From positions 310,001 to 374,000 of the forward strand of contig NZ_JASHKN010000001.1 of the NCBI RefSeq assembly GCF_030056735.1: 64,000 nucleotides of DNA. Direction: 5' to 3'. The first letter of the stretch is position 1. Each line of letters opens with the position of its first letter. The notes beneath the pieces were generated by a model. It was not told the origin of the DNA. It ran no database searches and saw nothing but the letters and a program-made list of their open reading frames with translations. The stretch is from Rhodococcus sp. IEGM 1409. Its GTDB lineage: Bacteria > Actinomycetota > Actinomycetes > Mycobacteriales > Mycobacteriaceae. This document shows, one piece after another, positions 1 to 8,745 of this stretch. A program made the position numbers and the translations under genes.

Positions 1-1
1 C

Positions 2-949
2 CCCAAGATCGGGTATGCCGGCATTGCCGCCCCTGGGATGTTGCTGTGGCTTCGGAAGCACCTCCGTGAATTCGACGTCGTTCACATCCATCTCGCCCGC
101 GACTTCGTCACTCTGCCCGTTGCCAGACTGGCGCTGGCATACGGGGTGCCATTTGTGGCTCAAACTCACGGAATGATCGACGGCACAGACAAATTGCTGG
201 CGAAGCCGCTGGACGCGGCGTTGACGGTCCCTGTCTTGCGTGGCGCGCGAACAGTTTTCCACCTCACAGATCGTGAACGCCAAGACCTTCTGGCTGTGAC
301 TGCGGGCCACGACATTCACCTCGTGGAGCTGAACAACGGTATTCCCGAGTCGGAAGAAGCTGTGCGGCCGGTTATTGGCGACGATCAGGTTCCTGACGTT
401 TTGTTCCTCGCACGCCTACAAGAACGCAAACGACCGCAAGTATTCGTCGACGCCGCATGTGTCGTACTCGACTCGGGGCGTAAGGCACACTTCTCGATCG
501 TGGGCCCGGACGAGGGCGAAGCCGCGGCCGTGACGACGTCGATCGAGCAGTCCAGCCACCGTGACTCCATTCGTTACGAAGGTCCACTTCCCTTCGACCA
601 ATCGACCGCACGATATTCAAGATCGTCGATCTACGTCCTGCCGTCGGTGAACGAACCGTTTCCGATGTCAGTGCTCGAAGCAATGGCCGCTGGGCTCCCG
701 GTCATCGTGACAGACACCTGCGGTGTTGCGTCGCTCATCCGGGACGGAAACTGCGGAATCGTCGTGGACGATACGACGGAGGCCCTGTCTTCGGCGATCT
801 CGTGGATGCTCAACAATCCCGAAGAGTCGGCGAACATGGGAACACGCGCTCGGGACGTGGCAAGAAACACGCTCGGGATGGACGCTGTCAGAAAGGTTCT
901 CGAAGCTGAATACAGCAAGCAGCGGGAAGGTCGGCTCGCAGTCTCGTGA
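2..949 (+). CDS. Glycosyltransferase family 4 (5' end outside window)
   Basis: The reading frame is open to the left edge, so the N-terminus is missing; an internal ATG at 38 is probably not the true start. The visible 315 residues hold the C-terminal Rossmann half of a GT4 retaining glycosyltransferase: a FLARLQERKRP strand-helix, SIVGPDEGE, and the donor-binding EPFPMSVLEAMAAGLPVIV segment, which carries the family's E-x7-E spacing. Such enzymes transfer a sugar from a nucleotide donor to a growing glycan at the cytoplasmic face of the membrane. Its stop overlaps the next gene (GTGA), so the two are translationally coupled. With the polyprenyl glycosylphosphotransferase at 4.2-5.7 kb on the other strand, it suggests a surface-polysaccharide locus. 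The donor and acceptor cannot be read from the sequence. Confidence 0.9.
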   Translation, partial: PKIGYAGIAAPGMLLWLRKHLREFDVVHIHLARDFVTLPVARLALAYGVPFVAQTHGMIDGTDKLLAKPLDAALTVPVLRGARTVFHLTDRERQDLLAVTAGHDIHLVELNNGIPESEEAVRPVIGDDQVPDVLFLARLQERKRPQVFVDAACVVLDSGRKAHFSIVGPDEGEAAAVTTSIEQSSHRDSIRYEGPLPFDQSTARYSRSSIYVLPSVNEPFPMSVLEAMAAGLPVIVTDTCGVASLIRDGNCGIVVDDTTEALSSAISWMLNNPEESANMGTRARDVARNTLGMDAVRKVLEAEYSKQREGRLAVS

Positions 950-1512
950 AAGCTGACCTCACCGCCACTACCGGCCGGTCGCGTCGCCGGATACGAGGTC
1001 TCGTCGCACTTGCCTTCGCACTCATCGCGGTCACCGCGGTCGGCTGGCCTGTGTATGTCACCCCGAAAATCGACGCTCCCGAAAAAGCCGACGCCATCGT
1101 TGTACTCGGCGGCGATCATGACGGGCGCGAGGAGTACGGGCTGTCCCTAGCCGAACAGGGATTCGCACCGCAGATCGTATTTTCGAACCCCTACCGCGCG
1201 AGCGACACGACGATGAAGTCGATCTGCGAAGGCCACTACGATTTTGACGTGAGCTGCTTCAAGCCCGATCCCTCCACAACCCGGGGTGAAGGTCAGGAGA
1301 TCCGCAGGCGAGCCGAGGCCGAAGGGTGGAAACGAGTAATCGTTGTCACCTTTGTGCCGCACGTATCGCGGAGCCGGTACATCATCGGCAAGTGTTGGGA
1401 CGGTGAGATCAGAGTTGTCGCCGATCCACAGCCGCTGCCGGTCTGGGTCTGGGCCGCCAATTACGTGTGGCAGACGGCTGGCTACGTTCGTGCTCAGTTC
1501 GAATCATGTTGA
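946..1512 (+). CDS. DUF218 / YdcF-SanA-like membrane-anchored protein
   Basis: This 188-residue protein has a basic N-terminus (SRRRIRG) followed by one membrane segment at about residues 18-36, then a DUF218 domain. The domain shows ADAIVVLGGDHDGREEYGLSLAEQGF near its start and the conserved acidic/polar pocket residues typical of YdcF and SanA proteins. DUF218 proteins are linked to envelope barrier functions and glycan precursor metabolism, but no single reaction is established. The GTG start overlaps the glycosyltransferase stop by 4 bp, so it probably belongs to the same glycan operon. It ends 16 bp before the convergent GH71 gene. Confidence 0.8.
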   Translation: MKADLTATTGRSRRRIRGLVALAFALIAVTAVGWPVYVTPKIDAPEKADAIVVLGGDHDGREEYGLSLAEQGFAPQIVFSNPYRASDTTMKSICEGHYDFDVSCFKPDPSTTRGEGQEIRRRAEAEGWKRVIVVTFVPHVSRSRYIIGKCWDGEIRVVADPQPLPVWVWAANYVWQTAGYVRAQFESC

Positions 1513-1528
1513 GCGAGAGTGCTCCGCG

Positions 1529-3049
1529 TCACCGTCTGCTCGAGTCCATCAGATAGTCGTAGTTCTGGTTGTACGGAGCCTGACTGACGGTCACATGTGA
1601 ATTGACGGACGCCACCGCGACTCCGGCGCGACTGGTCACAACGGAGATGTCCCCCGCACCCAATCCGGCGACGCACGGGAAAGCCTCCGCGGGAACGTGA
1701 CACGTCGTCACTTGCCCGCCCACTGTGATTGTCACGTCCGCCGGCGCGGTCAGGAAGCTCAGGACCTCGACTGTGTTGTCGGCAGCAGGCGAATACGGCC
1801 TGAGGGCCATCGGCGCGCTGGAAGGATTCACGGGCGTCGCCCACGTTGGCTGATTGCGGTACGACAGGTAAACCGTGTCTCGCACGACCGTCGGGTACGC
1901 GCCCGTGCGGAAGCGATATAGCCAGTATGAATTCAGATCCAGCAGCGCAAACCCGTGACCTGCGCTGGGTTGGAACGATGTCCCCTCGCTGTAGTCATTC
2001 CAGGTGACCAACTGAACCCACTCGCTCTGCGATTGCAGGGCAATTTCCCACGTGTTGCGCAGATTCAGAGTGTTTATCGTTTCGTCAAAGATTCCCTGCT
2101 GCGGCCGCGCATCCTGGAAACTTACCGGTTGCATCCAAATCTTCCCGAGATCATGCGCTCGATCAGCCAATACCAGCGGCGCATTAGCATCGGTTCGCGA
2201 CAGCGAATTCGCGTTCGGATTTCTCTCCCCCCAGCTCGACATCCCGTAACTGATCGACGCGAATGCATCTATGTTGGACGCCGCGTCGACAAAAAGCGGG
2301 ACAAATGCAACCGTTTCGCCGTATGTCGACTGCATAACGCTCAGAAACTGAGACCACCAACTCGGGGTCTTCTGCTCCGCAGCGAAAGGCGAGATCACCA
2401 GTCGCCCGTCGGCCAGTCGGTATGCGGATGAATAATCGGCATAGACTGCCATTTCCGCGGCGGCTTCCACAGGAGTCATTGTCTGGAATTCTGCCATCAT
2501 GTCCGGCATCAACATGATCTTGAAATCCGAATCCGCATTCACTGTTGCCTGCATCAGGGCGAGCGGAACGCTGCTGCCCCACCAGGAAGTATTGTTCGAA
2601 CGTGCCATGATGTCGACGGAAAAACCGTCGATACCCTCCGAAGCTGCCTGACGTACTTCAGTTTCCAAGTTCCGCAGTTTCCAGTCAGGATCGCTGATCG
2701 GAGCCTGCGGGAGAGGCCTGTCCCTGAGAAACCCACCGTAGGAGGCGTGAACGCCACCCTCGCCGTTCACGGCCAAATAATGCTGCGAATATGTGTCTGT
2801 AGCCGGATCCTGATTGTCGAGAGATATCGGATACGGCGGAAAATAATGGGCGAATACCCGCTTCGAATTCAGCGTCGACGGGGCGGGTACATCGAACGGC
2901 AACACCGTATTACCGACTTCGGATGTCGTCTCAAATCGATCAGCCTGCGCCATGGCCGCAGTAGAACCAGACACACTGGCGGTGACCAGAACACCGACAA
3001 ATCCCAGCGCAAGAGACGTTCGAATTGCAGAAGCGACGAGTCGTGCCAC
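1529..3049 (-). CDS. Secreted glycoside hydrolase family 71-like (alpha-1,3-glucanase type)
   Basis: The GTG start at 3049 was chosen because it has a GGGGG ribosome site just upstream and opens directly into a clean signal peptide (ARLVASAIRTSLALGFVGVL, cleavage near AMAQA); the frame can be extended to 3184 without such signals. The mature protein of about 475 residues begins KRVFAHYFPPYPIS and continues with EGIDGFSVDIMA, MLMPDMM and SEWVQLVTWNDYSEGTSFQPS. This pattern fits GH71, known mainly from fungal endo-alpha-1,3-glucanases (mutanases). The C-terminal 100 residues look like a small beta-rich domain. It probably acts outside the cell on an alpha-glucan, perhaps the polymer made by this locus, but that is inference. 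It is convergent with the DUF218 gene. Confidence 0.75.
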   Translation of the reverse strand: MARLVASAIRTSLALGFVGVLVTASVSGSTAAMAQADRFETTSEVGNTVLPFDVPAPSTLNSKRVFAHYFPPYPISLDNQDPATDTYSQHYLAVNGEGGVHASYGGFLRDRPLPQAPISDPDWKLRNLETEVRQAASEGIDGFSVDIMARSNNTSWWGSSVPLALMQATVNADSDFKIMLMPDMMAEFQTMTPVEAAAEMAVYADYSSAYRLADGRLVISPFAAEQKTPSWWSQFLSVMQSTYGETVAFVPLFVDAASNIDAFASISYGMSSWGERNPNANSLSRTDANAPLVLADRAHDLGKIWMQPVSFQDARPQQGIFDETINTLNLRNTWEIALQSQSEWVQLVTWNDYSEGTSFQPSAGHGFALLDLNSYWLYRFRTGAYPTVVRDTVYLSYRNQPTWATPVNPSSAPMALRPYSPAADNTVEVLSFLTAPADVTITVGGQVTTCHVPAEAFPCVAGLGAGDISVVTSRAGVAVASVNSHVTVSQAPYNQNYDYLMDSSRR

Positions 3050-3256
3050 TATGCCCCCAAATAGATTGCCCCAAGTAGATGCTGAACAATCAGATCTCTC
3101 TTCGAGCGAATCAACCGTTACCCGGCGAGTGCGTCGAAGGTAACATCGGCGTAGTGATTGTGCAATGAATCGCGCGGCACTCAATTCGAAGGGAGAATCC
3201 TGAGCTACGACCCTGACTCACCCCCATCTGTGCTACTGCCCGCCTGGTCAGGACAC

Positions 3257-4035
3257 TCACTTACCCAACAGCCACCGAGGTCTCGACCACATCTGCCAGT
3301 ATTCGACGATCTCAGCACCGGCCGAGTCGTACATACTGTCGCCTGCCTCGCTCGCCAAGAAACACAGCGAACCTTCCCCCACCTCTGCATAGGCCGTTGC
3401 CGAAGCTTCCTGAAGAATTCGAAGACCGTGCCCTCGCCGTCGGCCGCCTGGGCGCGTGCCACCCGCCCACACTGTGCTGATCGACTCCCCTACCGACACG
3501 ATCGCTGCGGTTTGCAGGACGTCGTCTTCGAACAGTCCTACGACAGAACGGAACGGGTGCCCATCAGTGCCCCTGGACGAGTAGACGAGTCCCGCAGATT
3601 CGGGATCGATCCCGAAGACATCCACCGCTAGTGCGCGCCGAATCCAATTCGGACTCGTCGAGCACCCGGATTCGGGGATCGTCCGCCACCGGCGCATTCG
3701 GCAACGCCCGAAAGGAACTCGACCGGACACACACCCATCCTGCATCCGACATGACGGTCGCCGCATTCAATCCTGCGCCGGCCAACATGATGACGCTCCG
3801 CAGCCTTCTGAGAGAGAACATGCTCGAGTACCTCGGTCGCATTTTTTCGCAAGTCCCCGCCGTAGACGAGTGCAAGTTTGTAACTGGGATCCGGAGCACC
3901 CGTCAGCGCGATCCACCACCCTTCCTCGACTACGTGCAGACCCGCGGGTGGTACGAGCCCATCCATATTGCGCCCGTACGCATCTCTCACCTCCCGCAGC
4001 CCTGCGACAGTTCTAGACACTTGCCATCCACTCAT
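3257..4035 (-). pseudogene. GNAT-family N-acetyltransferase, broken by two frameshifts
   Basis: Three consecutive minus-strand frames together make one GNAT-like protein. Frame one (ATG 4035, ribosome site GGAG) runs through VVEEGWWIALTGAPDPSYKLALVYG to EVLEHVLS. Frame two continues with SVIMLAGAGLNAATVMSDAGWV to RVLDESELDS. Frame three carries the acetyl-CoA-binding region, AAIVSVGESISTVWAGGTRP followed by GRRRGHGLRIL, and ends LCFLASEAGDSMYDSAG. The first break lies at a CTCTCTC run (3804-3819 region), a typical slippage site. The second is near 3625-3640. Either the gene is decayed or the assembly has two indels. It follows the glycosylphosphotransferase on the same strand, separated by a strong terminator. 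Confidence 0.7.
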
Positions 4036-4153
4036 CACGCAACTCCTCGAACCCCAAGCGGGATCTGGTGTTTCGAAAAACAGTCATCAGCTCCCACAGC
4101 TACTCCGGCGACCTGTTCGTGGTCACCAGCCACTCATCCGGAAACACGAAAGT

Positions 4154-4194
4154 CCGGGTGTTGCTCGGAGAACAATTCTCCGAGCACCACCCGG
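4154..4194 (-). terminator. Strong intrinsic terminator after the glycosylphosphotransferase
   Basis: A near-perfect 19-bp stem (4154-4172 against 4176-4194, one mismatch) with a 3-nt CAA loop lies 9 bp past the stop of the polyprenyl glycosylphosphotransferase. It has TTTT on the plus-strand side and a T-rich tract on the minus-strand side, so it may work in both directions. Confidence 0.8.
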
Positions 4195-4203
4195 TTTTCA
4201 GTG

Positions 4204-5712
4204 TCAGTAGGCTCCGTCGCTCTTGACTACTGCTGAGACAGTTCGTGCGATGATCGAGAGATCTTGTGCCACGGACCAGTTCTCGACGTACGAGGAGTCG
4301 AGTCGGACCGAATCCTCCCACGAGAGATCACTACGTCCGCTGACCTGCCACAGTCCGGTGATGCCGGGCTTGACGAACAGACGGCGAGAAACCTCGTCGT
4401 CGTACATCTCAACTTCACGACGCAGCGGCGGGCGAGGACCGACAACACTCATCTCGCCCCGCAGGACGTTGAAGAACTGAGGAAGCTCATCGATGCTGAG
4501 TCGGCGCAGAACCTTGCCCACCCGAGTGATCCGAGGATCTTCGCGCATCTTGAAGAGCACTCCGCCGGCGCCTTCGTTGTCACCCATGAGATCGGTCACC
4601 TGCTGGTCTGCACCCTGGACCATGGTCCGGAACTTGTACATGGGGAACGGTTTTCCGTTGAGACCGATTCGCTCTGCCTTGTAGAAGACCGAACCCTTGG
4701 ACGTTGCCTTCACCGCGATGGCCGCAGCAACCATAACGGGCGACACGAGCAGAATCATCAGTGCAGAGAACATTGCGTCGAATACTGCCGGCAGCTTGCG
4801 ATTGGCACCTTCGTAACGCGGCCGTGCAACGTGGATCAGGGGAAGCCCTGCGACGGGGCGGAACATCAACCGTGCCTTGGAGACATCGGCAACGACGGGC
4901 GATACGACGAGGTCGACGCCTTCGGCTTCGAGATCCCACATGAGCGTGCGGAGTCCGACCTGACCCAAGTCCTCGGTTCCGGTGACGATGACGGTGTCCG
5001 CATTGCTCGATCGCATTGCCTCGACGACCTCGAACTCGTTGCCGAATACCGGGATTCGTGCACCGTCGACCATGATGTGATCGTCGACGGCGGTAGCGCG
5101 GCGCGGAATGCATGCGCCGACGACGTCGTATCCAGCCGATGCGTCACGGACGAACGAGCGGGTGGTTGCCACTACAGATGCGTGGCCACCGATGAGAAGG
5201 ACCGAATTCCTGCACTTGCCGGACGCACGCTTGCGCAGAATGTCGCGACGCCACAGGTAGCGGCCGAGAAGCAGTGCTCCCAGGCCGACCGGCAGGGCAA
5301 TCATCAGATAGCTCCGTGCGATTCCCACGCCGAGGACGATGGCCGCCAGGGCGCCCAGTCCGAAGACCTGGCCGGTGGCGAGAAGGACGCGCTCGTACTC
5401 GTCGCTGCCCTCACCCAACGTCGCCTGGTGACGACTACGGCCCCGAGCGAGCGCAACCATCCAGAGTCCGCCGAGGGCGACCGAGGCAACGACCTTCATC
5501 GGTGTCAGCCACTCGAGGGGGTGGGGCCACATGCTCACGATCTGCGCAAGGGCGATCACCAGTACGACGGTGATGGAGTCGGTAACGGCGATGTGACGCC
5601 GGTATCCCTGCCTCCAATCCGTACCGACCTTCGCCGACGAACTCGCCTCGGGACCGATCGCGCGGATAGGCGATTGCCCGGACTCGGTTTCAACCCCGAC
5701 ATGTACGCTCAT
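4204..5712 (-). CDS. Exopolysaccharide polyprenyl glycosylphosphotransferase (WcaJ/WbaP type)
   Basis: This enzyme transfers a sugar-1-phosphate from a nucleotide sugar to undecaprenyl phosphate, the first membrane step of glycan assembly. The N-terminal half holds several membrane segments (residues about 55-180) and a Rossmann-like CoA-binding-type domain (SVLLIGGHASVVATTRSF). The C-terminal catalytic part has KAERIGLNGKPFPMYKFRTM, RITRVGKVLRRLSIDELPQF, GEMSVVGPRPPL and FVKPGITGLWQVSGRSDLSW, all hallmarks of the bacterial sugar transferase family. I start at ATG 5712 (502 aa), the usual length. The frame stays open to 5946, but that extension lacks family features. The upstream region carries the 21-bp palindrome shared with two other loci. 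The sugar is unknown. Confidence 0.9.
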   Translation of the reverse strand: MSVHVGVETESGQSPIRAIGPEASSSAKVGTDWRQGYRRHIAVTDSITVVLVIALAQIVSMWPHPLEWLTPMKVVASVALGGLWMVALARGRSRHQATLGEGSDEYERVLLATGQVFGLGALAAIVLGVGIARSYLMIALPVGLGALLLGRYLWRRDILRKRASGKCRNSVLLIGGHASVVATTRSFVRDASAGYDVVGACIPRRATAVDDHIMVDGARIPVFGNEFEVVEAMRSSNADTVIVTGTEDLGQVGLRTLMWDLEAEGVDLVVSPVVADVSKARLMFRPVAGLPLIHVARPRYEGANRKLPAVFDAMFSALMILLVSPVMVAAAIAVKATSKGSVFYKAERIGLNGKPFPMYKFRTMVQGADQQVTDLMGDNEGAGGVLFKMREDPRITRVGKVLRRLSIDELPQFFNVLRGEMSVVGPRPPLRREVEMYDDEVSRRLFVKPGITGLWQVSGRSDLSWEDSVRLDSSYVENWSVAQDLSIIARTVSAVVKSDGAY

Positions 5713-6658
5713 GGATTTTCTGTCTTTCTGGTCATCGAACTTATGAGTTGGCTGGATCAGTTCTCTAGCGAGTCGCTGACCGGTAACCAATATCGCGATC
5801 CTGGAGCGGCAACACCCCGCAGGTTGCCACGCCCGGAGACGCACGGTTTCAAGCCACACCGACTGGAGTTTGCTTCGATAACCAGCCCTGAGCTGGTTGC
5901 TTCGGGCAATTTCATACCCCGCGTCGAACTTCTTGATTGAAAACATACCTTAGGTTTGTTTCATGTGCACTCATCATTAGCGGGCAACCCATCGGTAACC
6001 AGGAAATTGCGGAAAATTTGTACAAACCGGGCAAAATCGGGCCTCAGGAAGGTCAACCTGTAAGCGTAATCACGTTTTCATCGCCCCCGTTCGCAGCGTT
6101 TCTCGGCCGCCGACAGTGCCGTCGTGCGTCAGTTCAGCCTTGGCAACCAACGCGGTCGAACATATTGTCGTGCGAGGAGCCCGTCTCGTTACCGTTGCAG
6201 CGTCGCGAGACCCGCGAATGTGTACATACTGAACAAGTGCGGCATCGGGGGTATCGATCCTCTGAACTGGGAGAAGCGGCGAACCGGGCATACAGCACGC
6301 GGCTCGGAGCCATTGAGGGCTGGATCCGGACTGGTCGCGCGAGCATCGCTGATATGTATGGCTGATTACTCGAACTCACCCTGACGCCCCCCGGCAAATG
6401 CTGCGCTATCCAGACGTCGGGAACCTATCAGCACTGCGTAGGCCACGGACCCTTGACTTCGAGTCGTAATGCAAATGTGTCCGGAATCTGCATCACATTG
6501 TTACCTTCGGGTCAGATACCGGGTCTCAGGCACCTGATCAAGCACCTCATTTTGCCCCCTCAGCGAGTCTGCCAGTGCCTTCATTCCGGATTGGGTGGGT
6601 TCCAGTCCACCGCAGGGGCACCAGCCAGCAGTAGCTCCAGTGCGTCCGGACAAAGTAA
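5713..6658. other. Gene-poor stretch between glycosylphosphotransferase and IS481 element
   Basis: About 945 bp with no reading frame that I can support: frames present are short, overlap one another and lack ribosome sites or family motifs. It holds the 21-bp palindrome at 5941-5961 and a 10-bp TTTGTACAAA dyad near 6016. The rest shows no recognisable feature. It may be a long promoter region plus debris beside the insertion element. Confidence 0.5.
5941..5961 (-). promoter_or_regulatory. 21-bp autoregulator-type palindrome upstream of glycosylphosphotransferase
   Basis: Read on the minus strand this is AAACAAAC, CTAAG, GTATGTTT: two 8-bp arms matching at 7 of 8 positions around a 5-bp centre. 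The same arms occur at 19128-19148 and, with one base changed, at 45462-45482. It resembles the AAAC/GTTT-armed operators (ARE) bound by gamma-butyrolactone-receptor-like TetR proteins. It lies 229 bp upstream of the chosen start of the polyprenyl glycosylphosphotransferase. Confidence 0.6.
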
Positions 6659-7717
6659 TCAGGCAGTGAGGTTTGCGATACCGATGTGTCCGTGAGCTGC
6701 ACGCCTGGTTTGCATGTATGAGGCACGGACGTTAGCTACGCGGTGCCGGCGGTAAGCGACGGGCGGTCGTCCTCCGCGTGCTGAATGCGGTCGGTGGTAA
6801 TTGTAGTGAACATTCCACACCTCGACGGCGGTGCGTCGTTGCTGCTCGCTGCTGTATTCGCGGGAGTAGAGCAGTTCTTCGGCGAGGATGCGGTTGTATC
6901 GTTCTACTTTCCCATTGTGTTTCGGGGTGTACGGCCTGATCCGTTGGTGTCGAGAGGTTCCGAGTGAAGCCGTGAAATCAGCTGCCCGATAGCATGATCC
7001 GTTGTCGGTGATCACCCGTTCGATCCGGGTGATGCCGTGTGCGGCGAAGAAGAGTCGGGCGTTGTTCATGAAATCGATGGCTGTTGCGGCGGTTTCGTTG
7101 TTCCTGGCTTCGGTGTACGCCAGGCGGGTGTTACCGTCGATCGCGGAATGCAGGTAGGTGTAGCCGATGCGGGCCTGGTTGTTCTTCGTTTTCCGGCGCT
7201 GGGATCGTTTGGCCTGCTCGGACCCGCGGCCGTGGACGCGCCACCCGCCGCCGTCGGGGATCTTCCCAACTTTCTTGATGTCGACGTGGACCATCTGTCC
7301 TGGCCGTTTCGCGATGATGACCTGTGGTTTTCGGTTGGTTTCGCCGTTCGGGTCGATGAACCGGCGACGATTCAGCCCGAGATTCCGCAGGATCTTCGTG
7401 ACCGTCCTGCGAGCAATGTCCGTTCCATCCATTCGGAGTTCGAACGTAATTCGTGAGGCCGACCATTTCCGGGTCCGTCGCATGAATTCGATCTCGGCCA
7501 CGACGCCCGCCGCAGTGGCGGTCGGTTGGTGTTTCGGTGTGCTGGATCGGTCGTGTAGTCCCAGGTCGCCGTATTTGCGGTGACGGTTGACCCACTTCGA
7601 GGCGCATTGCCGCGAGACCCCCATTTCAGCAGCGACATGCGCTACCGGACGCGTTCGGCATCGTTCGACGAGTCGCCGTCTTCCCTCCACTGTCAGCGGA
7701 GCATTACGGTGTGTCAC
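6659..7717 (-). CDS. IS481-family transposase
   Basis: Complete 352-residue DDE transposase with a GTG start preceded by AAGAAGGA. Residues 8-60 form a helix-turn-helix (ARPVAHVAAEMGVSRQCASKWV-like pattern), followed by an rve integrase core. The catalytic triad is visible: Asp146 in MVHVDIKKVG, Asp238 in VITDNGSCYRA, and Glu272 in KHNGKVERYNR, with the usual 34-residue gap between the last two. The C-terminus has the IS481-typical YHRPHSARGGRPP. No frameshift or stop is present, so the element may still be active. Confidence 0.93.
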   Translation of the reverse strand: MTHRNAPLTVEGRRRLVERCRTRPVAHVAAEMGVSRQCASKWVNRHRKYGDLGLHDRSSTPKHQPTATAAGVVAEIEFMRRTRKWSASRITFELRMDGTDIARRTVTKILRNLGLNRRRFIDPNGETNRKPQVIIAKRPGQMVHVDIKKVGKIPDGGGWRVHGRGSEQAKRSQRRKTKNNQARIGYTYLHSAIDGNTRLAYTEARNNETAATAIDFMNNARLFFAAHGITRIERVITDNGSCYRAADFTASLGTSRHQRIRPYTPKHNGKVERYNRILAEELLYSREYSSEQQRRTAVEVWNVHYNYHRPHSARGGRPPVAYRRHRVANVRASYMQTRRAAHGHIGIANLTA

Positions 7718-7762
7718 AGGGCTGGTCCTTCTTGGTTAAGAACGGTTGTGTCGCAACTCCCA
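6660..7762 (-). mobile_element. IS481-family insertion sequence (ends approximate)
   Basis: The element consists of one intact transposase with short flanks. Imperfect inverted ends can be aligned: TGAGGTTTGCGATACC at 6667-6682 against the reverse complement of 7747-7762 (TGGGAGTTGCGACACA), 11 of 16 matching. The left repeat lies inside the 3' end of the transposase gene. Exact boundaries and target duplication cannot be fixed by eye. It sits downstream of mazG, where the syntenic mycobacterial locus continues toward eno. Confidence 0.65.
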
Positions 7763-7836
7763 TTCTCACGCCGAGGACCAGCCCGTCTACTTCAGTCCCG
7801 CGTCAGCAACGTCCATACCCACAACAACTAGCTCGC

Positions 7837-8739
7837 TCACTCGTTATCTTCGGCCGGTATTTGCCAAGCCGCAGTCCACCGACCAGCACTCGAACCCGGA
7901 TCCGTCCCGGCCGGGCAGTCGGCAATCCGGCCCTCCGCGGCGCGATAGTTCGATGCGAACCTCAGTGCTTCTACCCGCAGGCTAGTTTCCAGCGCCCGAT
8001 ACGCGGCCAGCTTCTCGCGCAGTTCAGCGGGGACGAGGTCTTGCGGGAACCCGGCACGGATCGCCCTACTCGCAAACTTCTCGGCCAACAGGCCGGCAGG
8101 CTGGCTGACGGCGATCCCGTCCATCGCCGAGGCACGGGCCTTCTCCACTGCCTTGAGGGTCTCCCATGCACGTTCTTGCTCGGCGATGTCCACGGTTCCT
8201 GACGTCTCCAGATGCGGACTCCGGTGAATCAGCTTCTCGATGAGCGCCGCACCCACATCGTCGACGTCGAAGGCCCCGGTCGACTGCGCGATCCTGGATT
8301 GAAACAGGACCTGCAGCAAGAGATCACCCAATTCCTCACGAAGGTCGGTGAGATCGCCACTACGGATGGCGTCAAGCACCTCGTACGTCTCCTCCACGAG
8401 ATACACGGACAGGCTGTCGTGCGTCTGCGTCGACTCCCACCCGCCACGGTTCCACAATCGATCCATGATCGACGCGGCCTCCACCAATCGATCACCGAGG
8501 ACTGGTTCAGCCCGCACGATCCTTGCCCCCGAGGCGACCACTGCATCGAGTCGCGGTCCGGGCACGTCCATCATCACCGTCACCAGGGCGCCCGGCGTCG
8601 AATCGGGAAGAGAGACACGAGCCGACTCCGGAACGCCGACGTCGATCTCGATCTCGCCTGTCAAGTACGCAAGCGCCGCCAGCGGAACCACCTGCGGGCG
8701 TGTCGGATCGAGCAGTACGACGGTCGGCGTTGTGGTCAC
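7837..8739 (-). CDS. mazG: MazG nucleoside triphosphate pyrophosphohydrolase
   Basis: MazG hydrolyses (d)NTPs, including oxidised or otherwise abnormal ones, to NMP and pyrophosphate in the cytosol. The 300-residue protein has an actinobacterial N-terminal extension of about 90 residues and then the all-alpha MazG domain. That domain has LVEETYEVLDAI (Glu116, Glu117, Glu120) and EELGDLLLQVLFQ (Glu135, Glu136, Asp139), which form the Mg-binding helices. It starts 7 bp after mfd, so the two are cotranscribed, as in mycobacteria where the orthologue neighbours mfd. Confidence 0.93.
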   Translation of the reverse strand: MTTTPTVVLLDPTRPQVVPLAALAYLTGEIEIDVGVPESARVSLPDSTPGALVTVMMDVPGPRLDAVVASGARIVRAEPVLGDRLVEAASIMDRLWNRGGWESTQTHDSLSVYLVEETYEVLDAIRSGDLTDLREELGDLLLQVLFQSRIAQSTGAFDVDDVGAALIEKLIHRSPHLETSGTVDIAEQERAWETLKAVEKARASAMDGIAVSQPAGLLAEKFASRAIRAGFPQDLVPAELREKLAAYRALETSLRVEALRFASNYRAAEGRIADCPAGTDPGSSAGRWTAAWQIPAEDNE

Positions 8740-8745
8740 CTCGAG

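Noticed and set aside
4264..5940. Long plus-strand frame of 558 codons opposite the glycosylphosphotransferase
   Set aside because: Shadow of a high-GC gene; no family motif or ribosome site, and the minus-strand frame has clear motifs.
6124..6397. Overlapping short frames on both strands in the gene-poor stretch
   Set aside because: No ribosome sites, no similarity to known families, and mutually overlapping.
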